A stretch of 13,472 nucleotides of DNA from assembly GCA_029268085.1 (NCBI GenBank), contig JAJUHD010000049.1, positions 1 through 13,472 of the forward strand, written 5' to 3'. The position numbers and the translations under genes are program-made. The notes beneath the pieces were generated by a model. The model was not told the DNA's origin, made no database searches, and was given only the letters and a program-made list of their open reading frames with translations. The stretch comes from Bacillota bacterium. Its GTDB lineage: Bacteria > Bacillota > Clostridia > Oscillospirales > Oscillospiraceae. Positions 1 through 7,253 of this stretch are shown piece by piece; positions within the stretch are counted from its first letter, which is position 1; each line of letters opens with the position of its first letter.

Positions 1-1
1 C

Positions 2-112
2 GTCACACAGGACGTCATGCTCCGCTGGACTGGCCGAATACATAACTGGGGTCAAATTCTTCTTCAGCTCAGCGTCTTCTTCCCCGACAGGGTTAAGTCA
101 TTCCTTCAGTAG
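2..112 (+). pseudogene. C-terminal fragment of IS256/Mutator-family transposase
   Basis: An open frame enters from the left edge and stops at TAG 110-112, giving about 36 residues. It contains the stretch WTGRIHNWGQILLQLSVFF followed by a short PDRVKSFLQ tail. A Trp-Thr, then Asn/Asp-Trp-Gly, then Gln-Leu and an aromatic pair near the end is the usual C-terminus of IS256/Mutator DDE transposases, so the assignment rests on this pattern from memory. The catalytic domain lies outside the window, so it is unknown whether the element is intact. The sequence after the stop looks like an IS256-type end (see the entry at 113-143). Confidence 0.6.
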
Positions 113-143
113 GCATTAGCACAAAATTGTTGACAGACTCTTT
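113..143 (+). mobile_element. Probable terminal inverted repeat of the IS256-type element
   Basis: Directly after the transposase stop comes an AT-rich stretch with the core CACAAAATTGTTGACAGACT. IS256-family ends in Firmicutes often have the form 'acacaaaatt-nttgaca', close after the transposase stop codon, and the position here fits. The partner repeat is outside the window, so the boundary near 143 is inferred. The TTGACA inside it could also act as an outward -35 box, but no matching -10 is seen. Confidence 0.45.
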
Positions 144-164
144 TTGCAGGTGAAGCCGCTGATT

Positions 165-332
165 TTAATAATTTATCCAGCCAAAAGACAAGCTTCCGGC
201 GCCGGCGGCCGATACCCCCAGAGCACTGTGGGATCGGATTGTGTTGTATGCCCTACCCCAACGGGCAAGGAGCACCTTGGCTTCGTGCAGCGTATTGAAT
301 ATCTCCCGATTGAGCAGTCCGTTTGCCGTTAT
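165..332 (-). pseudogene. Decayed C-terminus of IS3-type transposase (minus copy)
   Basis: The minus strand encodes LLNREIFNTLHEAKVLLARW, then YNTIRSHSALG, then a short tail to a stop at 165. This matches the C-terminal part of the DDE integrase domain of IS3-type (OrfB) transposases, where '(L)NxEIFxTLxEAxxxxxxWxxxYNxxRPHSALG' is typical. Only about 55 residues are recognisable. The catalytic residues and the upstream part are missing, because reading upstream runs into the oppositely oriented copy near position 333. It is not expected to be functional. Confidence 0.65.
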
Positions 333-336
333 CTCC

Positions 337-520
337 GTGAAAACGAATCCTTTAACGGAACGACGGCCAACGAACCCATGAACCGGGAGATTTTTCATGC
401 GCTATATGAGGCGAAAGTACTCCTTGCCCGCCTGGTCAGGCGGTAAACCGCCCGCCCCACAGACGGTTACTCCGATCTCCGCCTGAGTATTTACATTCGT
501 TCCCCGATGGTCTAAACTAA
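337..520 (+). pseudogene. Decayed C-terminus of IS3-type transposase (plus copy)
   Basis: The plus strand encodes ENESFNGTTANEPMNREIFH, then ALYEAKVLLARLVRR and a stop. It is the same transposase region as the minus copy at 165-332, in opposite orientation. The conserved Trp of 'ARW' is Leu here, and the YNTIRPHSALG segment is lost to frame disruption. A later frame (YRSPPE near 470, stop TAA 518-520) looks like the original C-terminus. A likely element end follows at about 521-553, with the core ATCGGGGGCAGACC. The gene is clearly broken. By hand alignment it is roughly 70% identical at DNA level to the minus copy over about 85 bp, so the two come from related but distinct copies. Confidence 0.6.
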
Positions 521-636
521 CTGTCAAGCTGAACCTAAAATCGGGGGCAGACCAGTATTTTCACAAATATATCTCTTTTCCATATCAAAGCTCCCTTGGA
601 AAAATCACCGATTGAGTCAGAGTAATACCTGGCTGA

Positions 637-1062
637 CCTACCCCCGGAAACGAATCCAAATATCTCAAAGCCAATCAAAATTCTATAAAAGACAGTACTC
701 AGGAATATGTAGCGGCATTAAGAAAAGAGATATCGGCACTGGAAACAAGAATCAGCAAGACAATTGAGATGCTTTATGATACTCCCTCTGAGAGGCTGAA
801 GAAGAATCTCCTTGAATACGAGAGTCGGCAGAAGGAACTGGACTATAAAATGCTTGCTGCAGAAGCTTCCGTCTTAACGGACGCGAAAATGGATCTGTAT
901 CTTGTTCGGACGGAGGACTTTGATATTATGAGCCGCGGCGAAAAGCATATTTTAATAAAAAAGGCAATAAAAAAGATAACCGTCAGAAGAGACGGTTATC
1001 TTGAAATCGAGACCACATACAAAGACATGGTCTATAAAGTTGGAGGCGCCACCCAGATTTGA
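637..1062 (+). pseudogene. C-terminal fragment of a large serine recombinase
   Basis: The open frame starts just after a TGA at 634-636 and ends at TGA 1060-1062, about 141 residues; its first ATG is at 769. It shows a heptad-rich segment (EYVAALRKEISALETRISK, then SERLKKNLLEYESRQKELDY), then a compact end with LIKKAIKKITVRRDGYLEIE. That order, a coiled coil followed by a beta-strand pair ending in 'xxIxVxxDGxLEIxx', is typical of the distal C-terminus of large serine integrases and transposon resolvases. The catalytic Ser domain and the zinc ribbon are absent, so it cannot recombine DNA. Its last six codons overlap the 3' half of tRNA-Cys on the other strand, and an antisense terminator lies within it. 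Confidence 0.7.
961..1002 (-). terminator. Intrinsic terminator downstream of tRNA-Cys
   Basis: Read on the minus strand, AAGATAACCGTC, a 6-nt loop and GACGGTTATCTT form a perfect 12-bp stem (973-1002), followed by TTTTATTGCC and more T-rich sequence. It lies 38 nt past the tRNA-Cys 3' end and is the first strong terminator seen for minus-strand transcripts coming from ligA and the tRNA. The same bases encode recombinase residues on the plus strand, where no U-tract follows the hairpin, so it should work in the minus direction only. Confidence 0.8.
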
Positions 1063-1115
1063 ACTGGGGAATCAGGGTTTTGCAGACCCATGCCTTACCA
1101 CTTGGCTATGGCGCC
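1041..1115 (-). tRNA. tRNA-Cys (anticodon GCA)
   Basis: On the minus strand the acceptor arm GGCGCCA pairs with TGGCGCC, followed by discriminator T and an encoded CCA. The D arm is GCC...GGC, the anticodon loop CTGCAAA carries GCA, and the T arm is CCCAG-TTCAAAT-CTGGG. The total is 75 nt with CCA. The anticodon stem reads TGGGT/ACCCT, which leaves a T-T mismatch at its base (pair 27-43), where Bacillus-type tRNA-Cys has a G-T or canonical pair. Otherwise the cloverleaf is complete, so the gene is probably functional. It has its own promoter and a terminator inside the adjoining recombinase remnant. Confidence 0.95.
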
Positions 1116-1133
1116 GGAATTGCCGCAAGGGTT

Positions 1134-1162
1134 AGTATAGCACACCCTCCCCATTTTGGCAA
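1134..1162 (-). promoter_or_regulatory. Promoter of tRNA-Cys
   Basis: On the minus strand TTGCCA (1162-1157), a 17-nt spacer and TATACT (1139-1134) fit a sigma-A promoter. Initiation about 7 nt downstream, near 1127, would leave a leader of roughly 12 nt before the tRNA. The promoter lies between the ligA stop and the tRNA, so the tRNA need not depend on the ligA operon. Confidence 0.75.
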
Positions 1163-1186
1163 GACTATTTTTAGTTTTTCGCCACG

Positions 1187-3157
1187 CTATTTTATCATTT
1201 CCTCAAATTCAGACTCGTCTATTATCCTGACGCCCAGAGACCTCGCCTTGTCGAGTTTTGAGCCTGCGTTCTCTCCGGCGAGCACATAGTCGGTTTTCCG
1301 GGATACCGAAGAGCTTGTCTTTCCGCCGTATTTTTCGATTATCGCGCCCGCCTCCTCCCTTGTATATTTGACGAGAGCGCCTGTCAGGACAAAGGTTTTT
1401 CCCGCAAACCGCGAATCGACCCTCTCCGCGAGGCTGCGCGTATTTACCCCCGCCTTCCTCAAAAGCCCGAGAAGGTGCGCAGACTGAGGGTTTTTGAACC
1501 ATTCCCGCACATATTTTGCCGTAACCGCTCCAACGTCAAATATCGAGGTCAGTTCCTCCTCTGACGCCGCCTCAAGCGCTTCCAGTGATCCGAAATGCTC
1601 AGCCAGCACTTTCGCGGCCTTCTGCCCCACCTGACGTATTCCGAGCGCGTAAACCAGTCTTGACAGGTCGTTTGATTTAGATTTTTCTATCGCGGCGACG
1701 AGGTTTTCTGCCGATTTTCTGCCCATTCTTTCGAGCTTTTCGAGTTTCTCCGCTTCAAGATAATAAAGGTCTCCCGCCGAGGATATAAGCCCCGAGTTAA
1801 CGAGCAGCTCAGCCACGGCTATTCCCAACCCCTCGATATCCATTGCGCTTCTGGATGCGAAATGTACTATATTTCTGAGGAGCTGGGCGGGACATTCTGC
1901 TCCCGTACATCTCACGGCGGCCTCCTCGTCTTTTGAGACGGGAGCGCCGCATACGGGGCATCTGTCGGGAAGCCTGAACGGAACCGTGCCGTCAGGCCTT
2001 TTTTCTTTTACGACCCCGAGCACCTCCGGGATTATCTCGCCGGCCTTCCGGATAAGCACCGTATCGCCTACCCTTATGTCTTTTTCGTCTATAAAGCTTT
2101 GATTGTGCAGAGTCGCGTTGGTCACCGTCGTGCCTGCAAGACGAACAGGCTCGACGACCGCTTTCGGCGTCAGAACGCCGGTTCTGCCTACGTTGACCTC
2201 GATGGCTTTTATTCTGCTTTCCTTTATTTCGGGCGGGTATTTATACGCCGCCGCCCATCTCGGCGCCTTAGACGTGCTTCCCAGCTCGATACGTTCGGCG
2301 AGGCTGTTAAGCTTTATAACCGCCCCGTCTATGTCGTACTCGTACTTCTCCCTGTTGTCGCCTATTCTCGAAATCTGTTCGCAGCAGGATTCTATATCCG
2401 GGCAAATCGTATAGTCCACCGTTTTGAACTTCAAAGCCTTCAAATAATCTATGCTTTCGGAGTGGGTTTCAAAGTTGATTCCGCTTACAAGCTGAACGTT
2501 GAACACTATGATGTCAAGACGCCTGCTCGCGGCGATTTTCGGGTCGAGCTGACGCAGAGAACCCGCCGCCGCGTTCCTCGGATTGGCCAATAGCGGCTCC
2601 CCGTTAATTTCCCTCTGCTCGTTTATAGCCTTGAAAACGCTTTTGGGCATGAAAACCTCTCCCCGCACTATAAGCCTTTCCGGAGCGTTTATTAGCCTGA
2701 GGGGAATGCTTTTTATGGTGCGCAGATTTTCCGTCACATCCTCGCCCGTGACGCCGTCGCCTCGCGTCGCGCCTCTGACAAGCAGACCGTTTTCATATTC
2801 CAATGCGACCGAAAGCCCGTCGATTTTAGGCTCCACGGAATAGCTTGCCGCGCCGAGCGACTGCCTTATTTTTTCGTCGAACGCGCGCAGTTCCTCAAAC
2901 GAGAAAACATCGTTCAGGCTTTCAAGCGGGACGGCATGGACGACAGGCTTAAACTCGGAAAGCGGCGCCGCGCCGATTCTCTGCGTCGGCGAATCGGGCG
3001 TGATCAGTTCCGGATGAGCTTCCTCGAGTGAAATAAGCCGCCTCAGCAGCTCGTCGTACTCAAAATCCGTGATGACGGGATTGTCAAGCACATAATAATT
3101 ATAGTTGTGCTTTTCAATTTCCTCTCGAAGCCTCGCTATTTCCGTTCTCGCGTCCAT
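1187..3157 (-). CDS. ligA: NAD-dependent DNA ligase LigA
   Basis: This enzyme seals 3'-OH/5'-phosphate nicks in DNA during replication and repair, using NAD+ as adenylate donor. At 656 aa it has the usual LigA length (about 650-700) and the full domain order: an N-terminal Ia domain with HNYNYYVLDNP (residues 17-27) for NMN binding; the adenylation domain with KIDG at 111-114, where Lys111 is the nucleophile; an OB fold with GRTGVLTP around 324-331; a four-Cys zinc finger (Cys400, Cys403, Cys417, Cys422); a helix-hairpin-helix region around 440-560; and a C-terminal BRCT domain. The ATG at 3157 is supported by AAGGAG 6 nt upstream. The stop codon of yunB overlaps that ribosome site, so translation is probably coupled. 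It is the last protein gene of the murD-ligA block. Confidence 0.98.
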   Translation of the reverse strand: MDARTEIARLREEIEKHNYNYYVLDNPVITDFEYDELLRRLISLEEAHPELITPDSPTQRIGAAPLSEFKPVVHAVPLESLNDVFSFEELRAFDEKIRQSLGAASYSVEPKIDGLSVALEYENGLLVRGATRGDGVTGEDVTENLRTIKSIPLRLINAPERLIVRGEVFMPKSVFKAINEQREINGEPLLANPRNAAAGSLRQLDPKIAASRRLDIIVFNVQLVSGINFETHSESIDYLKALKFKTVDYTICPDIESCCEQISRIGDNREKYEYDIDGAVIKLNSLAERIELGSTSKAPRWAAAYKYPPEIKESRIKAIEVNVGRTGVLTPKAVVEPVRLAGTTVTNATLHNQSFIDEKDIRVGDTVLIRKAGEIIPEVLGVVKEKRPDGTVPFRLPDRCPVCGAPVSKDEEAAVRCTGAECPAQLLRNIVHFASRSAMDIEGLGIAVAELLVNSGLISSAGDLYYLEAEKLEKLERMGRKSAENLVAAIEKSKSNDLSRLVYALGIRQVGQKAAKVLAEHFGSLEALEAASEEELTSIFDVGAVTAKYVREWFKNPQSAHLLGLLRKAGVNTRSLAERVDSRFAGKTFVLTGALVKYTREEAGAIIEKYGGKTSSSVSRKTDYVLAGENAGSKLDKARSLGVRIIDESEFEEMIK

Positions 3158-3167
3158 AGATTTCTCC

Positions 3168-3923
3168 TTAGCGAATCAGATTGTATTTTTGGATATTGGA
3201 ATTGAGCGCCGCATCGTCTCCCTGTCCCCCGGCGCCGAAATAGGCGTAGGTGCCGGGCACCTTCCCGACTATAACGGTTTCCGCGACCACTATCTGCTTT
3301 GCGACTGAAGACTGCGATATGGCTCCCGGGACAAGCACGCTCACGCGAACCCTGACCTCGAGCAGGATTCTGTGCCTGGTCTGATTTATTCCCGCCGACG
3401 TGAACTCGCTGGAAAAAGAAGCGCTTACCGAGTTGACGGAAATAATGTGAAATTTTATGCTGGGTCCCCTGCCGGAAAGGAAGGGACTCCCCGTCATGTT
3501 TCCTATCGGAATTGATATTACCGAGGTTTTAGAATCCTTAACCCTTCTTGTAATAATTTCGATAAGCTCGGACTGGAGCCTGTTTATATTGACGATATTC
3601 GATGTTATCGCGGTTATGGCACCGCTTTCATCCTTGCTGAGCGTTACAAGTGTTTCGTATCCGAGCTCTCCCGAATTCATTTTTTCCGAAACCGCCCGGT
3701 TTATCTCTATCGTAACCGCATTTTGCACCGAGGAATCTGCGATTCCGTCCAAAAACGGATAAATCTTGGCTGTTACAAACATGAATATGAGCAAGAGCGC
3801 TATCAGGGCAGCGATTACTTTGAGCAACCTTCTGCTTTTTTTCGTCAGGGCAAATCCTATCTGATGGTTTCCCCTCAGCCTTCTGAAAAATCTTCTTACG
3901 GGCGTAAGGCTCACCCCCTTCAT
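3168..3923 (-). CDS. yunB: YunB-family sporulation protein
   Basis: The 251-residue protein has a basic N-terminus (RRFFRRLRG; KKSRRLLK), one membrane segment at about 34-53 (VIAALIALLLIFMFV) and an extracytoplasmic domain. The later part contains SGRGPSIKF, then GINQTRHRILLEVRVRVSVLVPG, then a VVAETVIVGKVPGTYAYFG segment. The 'QTxHxIxLxVxxxVxVxxP...ETVIVGxVPxTY' pattern is the YunB family, a membrane protein made during Bacillus sporulation with no known biochemical activity. Length agrees with the family (about 250). The start is not secure: no good ribosome site precedes ATG 3923, and the purine-rich AAGGGGG falls inside codons 2-4. It sits between the PLP enzyme (27 nt) and ligA (10 nt), in an otherwise housekeeping operon, and is the main sign of a spore former. 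Confidence 0.85.
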   Translation of the reverse strand: MKGVSLTPVRRFFRRLRGNHQIGFALTKKSRRLLKVIAALIALLLIFMFVTAKIYPFLDGIADSSVQNAVTIEINRAVSEKMNSGELGYETLVTLSKDESGAITAITSNIVNINRLQSELIEIITRRVKDSKTSVISIPIGNMTGSPFLSGRGPSIKFHIISVNSVSASFSSEFTSAGINQTRHRILLEVRVRVSVLVPGAISQSSVAKQIVVAETVIVGKVPGTYAYFGAGGQGDDAALNSNIQKYNLIR

Positions 3924-3950
3924 ACAATGTGTATTCGGGGAGAGGCATTT

Positions 3951-5198
3951 TTATCCGTTTTTAAGAAGCTCAGCCGCCCTCATTATGCCCAGCTTGCCCG
4001 ACTCAAAGGTCAGCCCGCCCTGGATAAACACGGAATAAGGGGGGCGCATTGGCGCATCCGCGGAAAGCTCTATCGAGGCGCCCTGTATGAACGCTCCGGC
4101 CGCCATTATAACCTCGCAGTCATAGCCGGGCATGTCCCAGGGCTCCGGAGTTGCGAACGAATCTATCGGCGCGCCCTGCTGTATCCCTTTGCAGAACAGC
4201 TTTACAAGCTCCGGGTCATTGAGCTTTACCATCTGAATTATATCGGAGCGCTTTGCCTGAAAATCGGGATGGCTTTCGAATCCCATCAAACTCATAAGTC
4301 TGGCGCAGAAAACCGAGGTTTTCAGGGCCTGCGCCACCGTATGCGGGGCCATAAAAAGCCCCTGGTAGAGCGCCCTGGAGTTTCCGAGCGTAGAACCGCA
4401 CTCTCCCCCTATGCCCGGGGTAGTCAGGCGCATCGCGGCGGCCTCGACAAGCCTTGCCCTTCCTGCGATATAGCCTCCGGTCGGTGCAAGGCCGCCTCCG
4501 GGATTTTTGATGAGAGAACCCGCAACGAGGTCCGCCCCGGCCTCGGTCGGCTCGGTTTCCTCCACGAATTCGCCGTAACAGTTATCTACTATTACAGCCG
4601 CCTCGGGGTTTGCCCTGTGAACCGCATCGCATATCCTGCCTATTTCCGAAACCGACAGTGCTTCGCGCTCGGAATAGCCCCGTGATCGCTGTACCGCCAC
4701 CGCCTTGACTTTTCTGTCGGAAGCCGCAGCTTCTATCGCCGCGTAATCCGGCTTGCCTGCGGGCGTCAAATCGATCTGGCCGTACTCGACCCCGTAATAC
4801 CTGAGCGAGCCGGGGTAGTTTCCCGATATGCCTATCGAGGCTTGAAGCGTGTCGTACGGAAGCCCGGTTGCGGAAATCAGCCTGTCGCCGGGCGCCAGCG
4901 CCGAGAAAAGCGCCGCGGTAATCGCGTGAGTGCCGTTGACGAAGCCGATGCGCACAAGCGCAGACTCAGTTTTGAATATCTCGGCGTAAATCAGGTCCAG
5001 GGCGTCGCGCCCTTTATCATTATAGCCGTATCCGGTAGTCCCTGCAAAAAAAGTCTCGGATACGCGGTATTTATGGAACGCTTTCAAAACCTTCTCGGTG
5101 TTTATCTCCGAAACCCTGTCGATTTCCTTAAAAACCCCTTCCGCGTCAACGACCGCTCTCTCGGAAAGCTCTTTGATTTCGGGGCTTATATTCAGCAT
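3951..5198 (-). CDS. PLP-dependent methionine gamma-lyase/aluminium-resistance family protein
   Basis: A 415-residue fold-type I PLP enzyme of the family annotated as 'methionine gamma-lyase family' or 'aluminium resistance protein' (B. subtilis YnbB relatives). Visible marks are the N-terminal ETFFAGTTGYGYNDKGRD, FVNGTHAITAAL before the PLP phosphate region, VDNCYGEF with Asp205 expected to hold the pyridine nitrogen, and the Schiff-base lysine Lys231 in AGSLIKNPGGG. PGIGGECG and the C-terminal RPPYSVFIQGGL also match the family. Length is typical (about 410-430). The true substrate is not established; the name comes from distant similarity to Cys/Met gamma-lyases. The start has AGGGAG 8 nt upstream, within the last codons of the M42 gene before it (3-nt gap), which suggests coupled translation. 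Confidence 0.88.
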   Translation of the reverse strand: MLNISPEIKELSERAVVDAEGVFKEIDRVSEINTEKVLKAFHKYRVSETFFAGTTGYGYNDKGRDALDLIYAEIFKTESALVRIGFVNGTHAITAALFSALAPGDRLISATGLPYDTLQASIGISGNYPGSLRYYGVEYGQIDLTPAGKPDYAAIEAAASDRKVKAVAVQRSRGYSEREALSVSEIGRICDAVHRANPEAAVIVDNCYGEFVEETEPTEAGADLVAGSLIKNPGGGLAPTGGYIAGRARLVEAAAMRLTTPGIGGECGSTLGNSRALYQGLFMAPHTVAQALKTSVFCARLMSLMGFESHPDFQAKRSDIIQMVKLNDPELVKLFCKGIQQGAPIDSFATPEPWDMPGYDCEVIMAAGAFIQGASIELSADAPMRPPYSVFIQGGLTFESGKLGIMRAAELLKNG

Positions 5199-5201
5199 CT
5201 T

Positions 5202-6218
5202 TCATTCTCCCTGTGATTTTATGAAAAGCCTGGCCAGGCTGAGCAGAGCATCAAAATCCTCGATTTTTGCCACGCATGAAGGCGAGTGTATATTGCGTAT
5301 CGCCGCGGCGATTCCGACCACTTTGGTGCCGGTGCGCGAGCGCTGTATCGCCGACGCATCGGTTCCTCCGGCTACCATCTGCTTTGTCTGCCGCATTATG
5401 CCGTTATTGTCCGCGAGTTGAGTCATCAAGGCGTAAAGCCCCCTGTCATAGATTGTCCCCTTGTCCATAAAGGGTATAACCACGCCCTTGCCCGGAGAGC
5501 AGATCCTTTCCGCCCCTGACACTCCCGGCAGATCGGCTGCGGTCGTTCCCTCGACAATAAGCGCGATATCAGGCTCCAGCCTGTATGCCGCGACCGCCGC
5601 GCCGCGTGTGCCCACCTCCTCCTGCGCCGTGAAGGCGAACCAGGTGTCGACGGGCAGCTCCTCCTTTATGAGTTCCAGCAAGACCGCGCATCCTATACGG
5701 TCGTCAACGGCCTTCGCCTTAAAATAACCTTCGCCGAATTCGAGCACTTCTGAATCAAAGGCGCCCACATCTCCGGGCGCTACCCGTTCCAAGGCTTCGC
5801 TCCTGCCGGAAGCGCCGATGTCTATATAAAGCTCGTTTACCTTAGGCACGTTCTCCTCGCCGTTTTGCTTAGAGTGATGCAAGGCTTTGCAGGCGATTAT
5901 TCCCGCAACGCCGTTTATATTTACGCGCCGGCCGATAGCCACTCGCCTGTCTACTCCCCCCACAAAATCAAAGCCGAGGCTGCCGTCCTCAAAGACTGAC
6001 GTGACGATTATGCCCACTTCGTCCATGTGCGCCGAGAGCATAAGCCTTTTGCGCGGTTTTTTCGCTCCTTTTTTTAAGATGAGCAGATTTCCTATATTAT
6101 CAATTATGATTTCTTCGGCAAAGGGGGCCGCTTCGGATTCTATAAAATCCCGGACATCGTCCTCCGTGCCGGACACTCCGTTTAAGGTGCATAGCTTCTT
6201 CAGCGTGTCAAGCAGCAT
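5202..6218 (-). CDS. M42-family metallopeptidase, second copy of a tandem pair
   Basis: A 338-residue cytoplasmic aminopeptidase or peptide hydrolase of family M42 (PepA/FrvX/YsdC-like), which normally builds large tetrahedral complexes with two metal ions per site. The expected ligands and catalytic residues are present: His64 and Asp66 in SAHMDEVG, bridging Asp172 in AVDDRIG, general-base pair Glu200-Glu201 in AQEEVGTRGA, Glu223 in VEGTT, and His311 in NIHSPS. The N-terminal NGVSGTED is also typical. It starts at ATG 6218-6216, sharing one base with the stop of the preceding M42 gene (TGATG), so translation is coupled. Whether it prefers Glu, Leu or Lys at the N-terminus cannot be read from these motifs. 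The Glu at the fifth ligand position differs from the Asp in its neighbour. Confidence 0.93.
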   Translation of the reverse strand: MLLDTLKKLCTLNGVSGTEDDVRDFIESEAAPFAEEIIIDNIGNLLILKKGAKKPRKRLMLSAHMDEVGIIVTSVFEDGSLGFDFVGGVDRRVAIGRRVNINGVAGIIACKALHHSKQNGEENVPKVNELYIDIGASGRSEALERVAPGDVGAFDSEVLEFGEGYFKAKAVDDRIGCAVLLELIKEELPVDTWFAFTAQEEVGTRGAAVAAYRLEPDIALIVEGTTAADLPGVSGAERICSPGKGVVIPFMDKGTIYDRGLYALMTQLADNNGIMRQTKQMVAGGTDASAIQRSRTGTKVVGIAAAIRNIHSPSCVAKIEDFDALLSLARLFIKSQGE

Positions 6219-7249
6219 CAGAGTTCACCGCCCTTCAGGGATATTACGAATGCCGCCACAAGCCTTGATAGCGCTTCCGCATCGCTGAGCCTGAGCGTTT
6301 CGTTCTGTGTGTGCATATACTTCAGCGGCAGCGATACAAGAGCCGTAGCAACGCCCTCCCTGCTGGTCTGGATCACCCAGGCGTTTGTTCCCGTATCTCC
6401 GCCCATTATTTCCAACTGATACCTTATTTCTTTTTCCTTTGCGAGAGCTATAAGCCTATCAGAAAGCGCGCGCGTCATATTTGGTCCTACGCCTATAGCG
6501 GGACCTCCGCCGGAATCCATCGCGTCGTCTTTTTTGTAGTCATGCGTTTTGGCATAGGTCACATCAATCGAAAGCGCATAGTCCGGACAGGCTCCGAAGG
6601 TTCCGGCCACCGCGCCCCTCAGCCCAATCTCCTCCTGGACGCTGCCCATAATTATAAGGTCCACATCCAGCTCTTCGTTTTCCAGCAGCGAAAGCGAGCG
6701 CAGGATAACCGCCATGCCGGCTCTGTCGTCGAGCGCCTTGCCGCAAACCTGGCCTTCTCCAAGCTCTTTAAAAACGGAGTGAAAAACTGCCGGGGTCCCT
6801 AAAGGGATCTTCTCGGCGGCGCATTCCCCGCTCATCCCGACATCTGCATACAGGTCCTTAAGCTTTGCGGCCTTGTTCATTTCTTCATTTCCGATGGTGT
6901 GGACCGGCATGCAGGCGACTACGCCGAATATAGGCGGCTCTGTAAGTATCTTAAGCTGCGCCGATGGCAGCGTCCTTATGTCGGGTCCGCCTATTTCCGA
7001 CAGCTTCAGAAAACCTTCGTCTATTCCGGTGACGATAAAGCCCACTTCGTCTATATGTGCCTCGATAAGCAGGCGTTTCGCGCCTTTTTTGCCGCAGCCT
7101 TTGAAGCCCAGCACATTGCCCATATTGTCTATCCTGACCTCGTCAACATAGGGCTTCAGAAGCTCGGATACGCGTTTTGCCGCCGCATCTTCAAAACCCG
7201 AGGGCGCGTCGATCTCGGACAGTTCTTTAATGACATCCTTCAGCTCCAT
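6218..7249 (-). CDS. M42-family metallopeptidase, first copy of a tandem pair
   Basis: A 343-residue M42 peptidase, clearly diverged from the one that follows it. It has DAPSGFED at the N-terminus, His65/Asp67 in EAHIDEVG, bridging Asp174 in ALDDRAG, Glu206-Glu207 in VQEEIGLRGA, Asp229 in SIDVTYA, and His313 in YMHTQNE. All residues needed for a two-metal aminopeptidase are therefore present, and the length is normal for the family. A TGGAG site sits 8 nt before the ATG, overlapping the end of murD (4-nt gap). M42 genes in tandem may form mixed-subunit complexes with widened specificity, as reported for some other M42 sets; here that is inference. A peptide-recycling role is plausible but not shown. 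Confidence 0.93.
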   Translation of the reverse strand: MELKDVIKELSEIDAPSGFEDAAAKRVSELLKPYVDEVRIDNMGNVLGFKGCGKKGAKRLLIEAHIDEVGFIVTGIDEGFLKLSEIGGPDIRTLPSAQLKILTEPPIFGVVACMPVHTIGNEEMNKAAKLKDLYADVGMSGECAAEKIPLGTPAVFHSVFKELGEGQVCGKALDDRAGMAVILRSLSLLENEELDVDLIIMGSVQEEIGLRGAVAGTFGACPDYALSIDVTYAKTHDYKKDDAMDSGGGPAIGVGPNMTRALSDRLIALAKEKEIRYQLEIMGGDTGTNAWVIQTSREGVATALVSLPLKYMHTQNETLRLSDAEALSRLVAAFVISLKGGEL

Positions 7250-7253
7250 TTTT

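Noticed and set aside
144..336. N-terminal part of the plus-strand 100-codon frame starting at 144
   Set aside because: Residues before ENESFNG are only the antisense of the minus-strand transposase remnant, so the frame is a chance fusion rather than a gene.
2099..2593. Plus-strand open frame of 164 codons opposite ligA
   Set aside because: It is antisense to the ligA OB-fold and adenylation region and has no domain of its own; long frames opposite GC-rich genes are expected.
3723..4685. Plus-strand open frame of 320 codons opposite the PLP enzyme and yunB
   Set aside because: It lies antisense to two well-supported genes, has no recognisable motif and is rich in Arg, Gly and Cys as expected for a shadow of a GC-rich gene.
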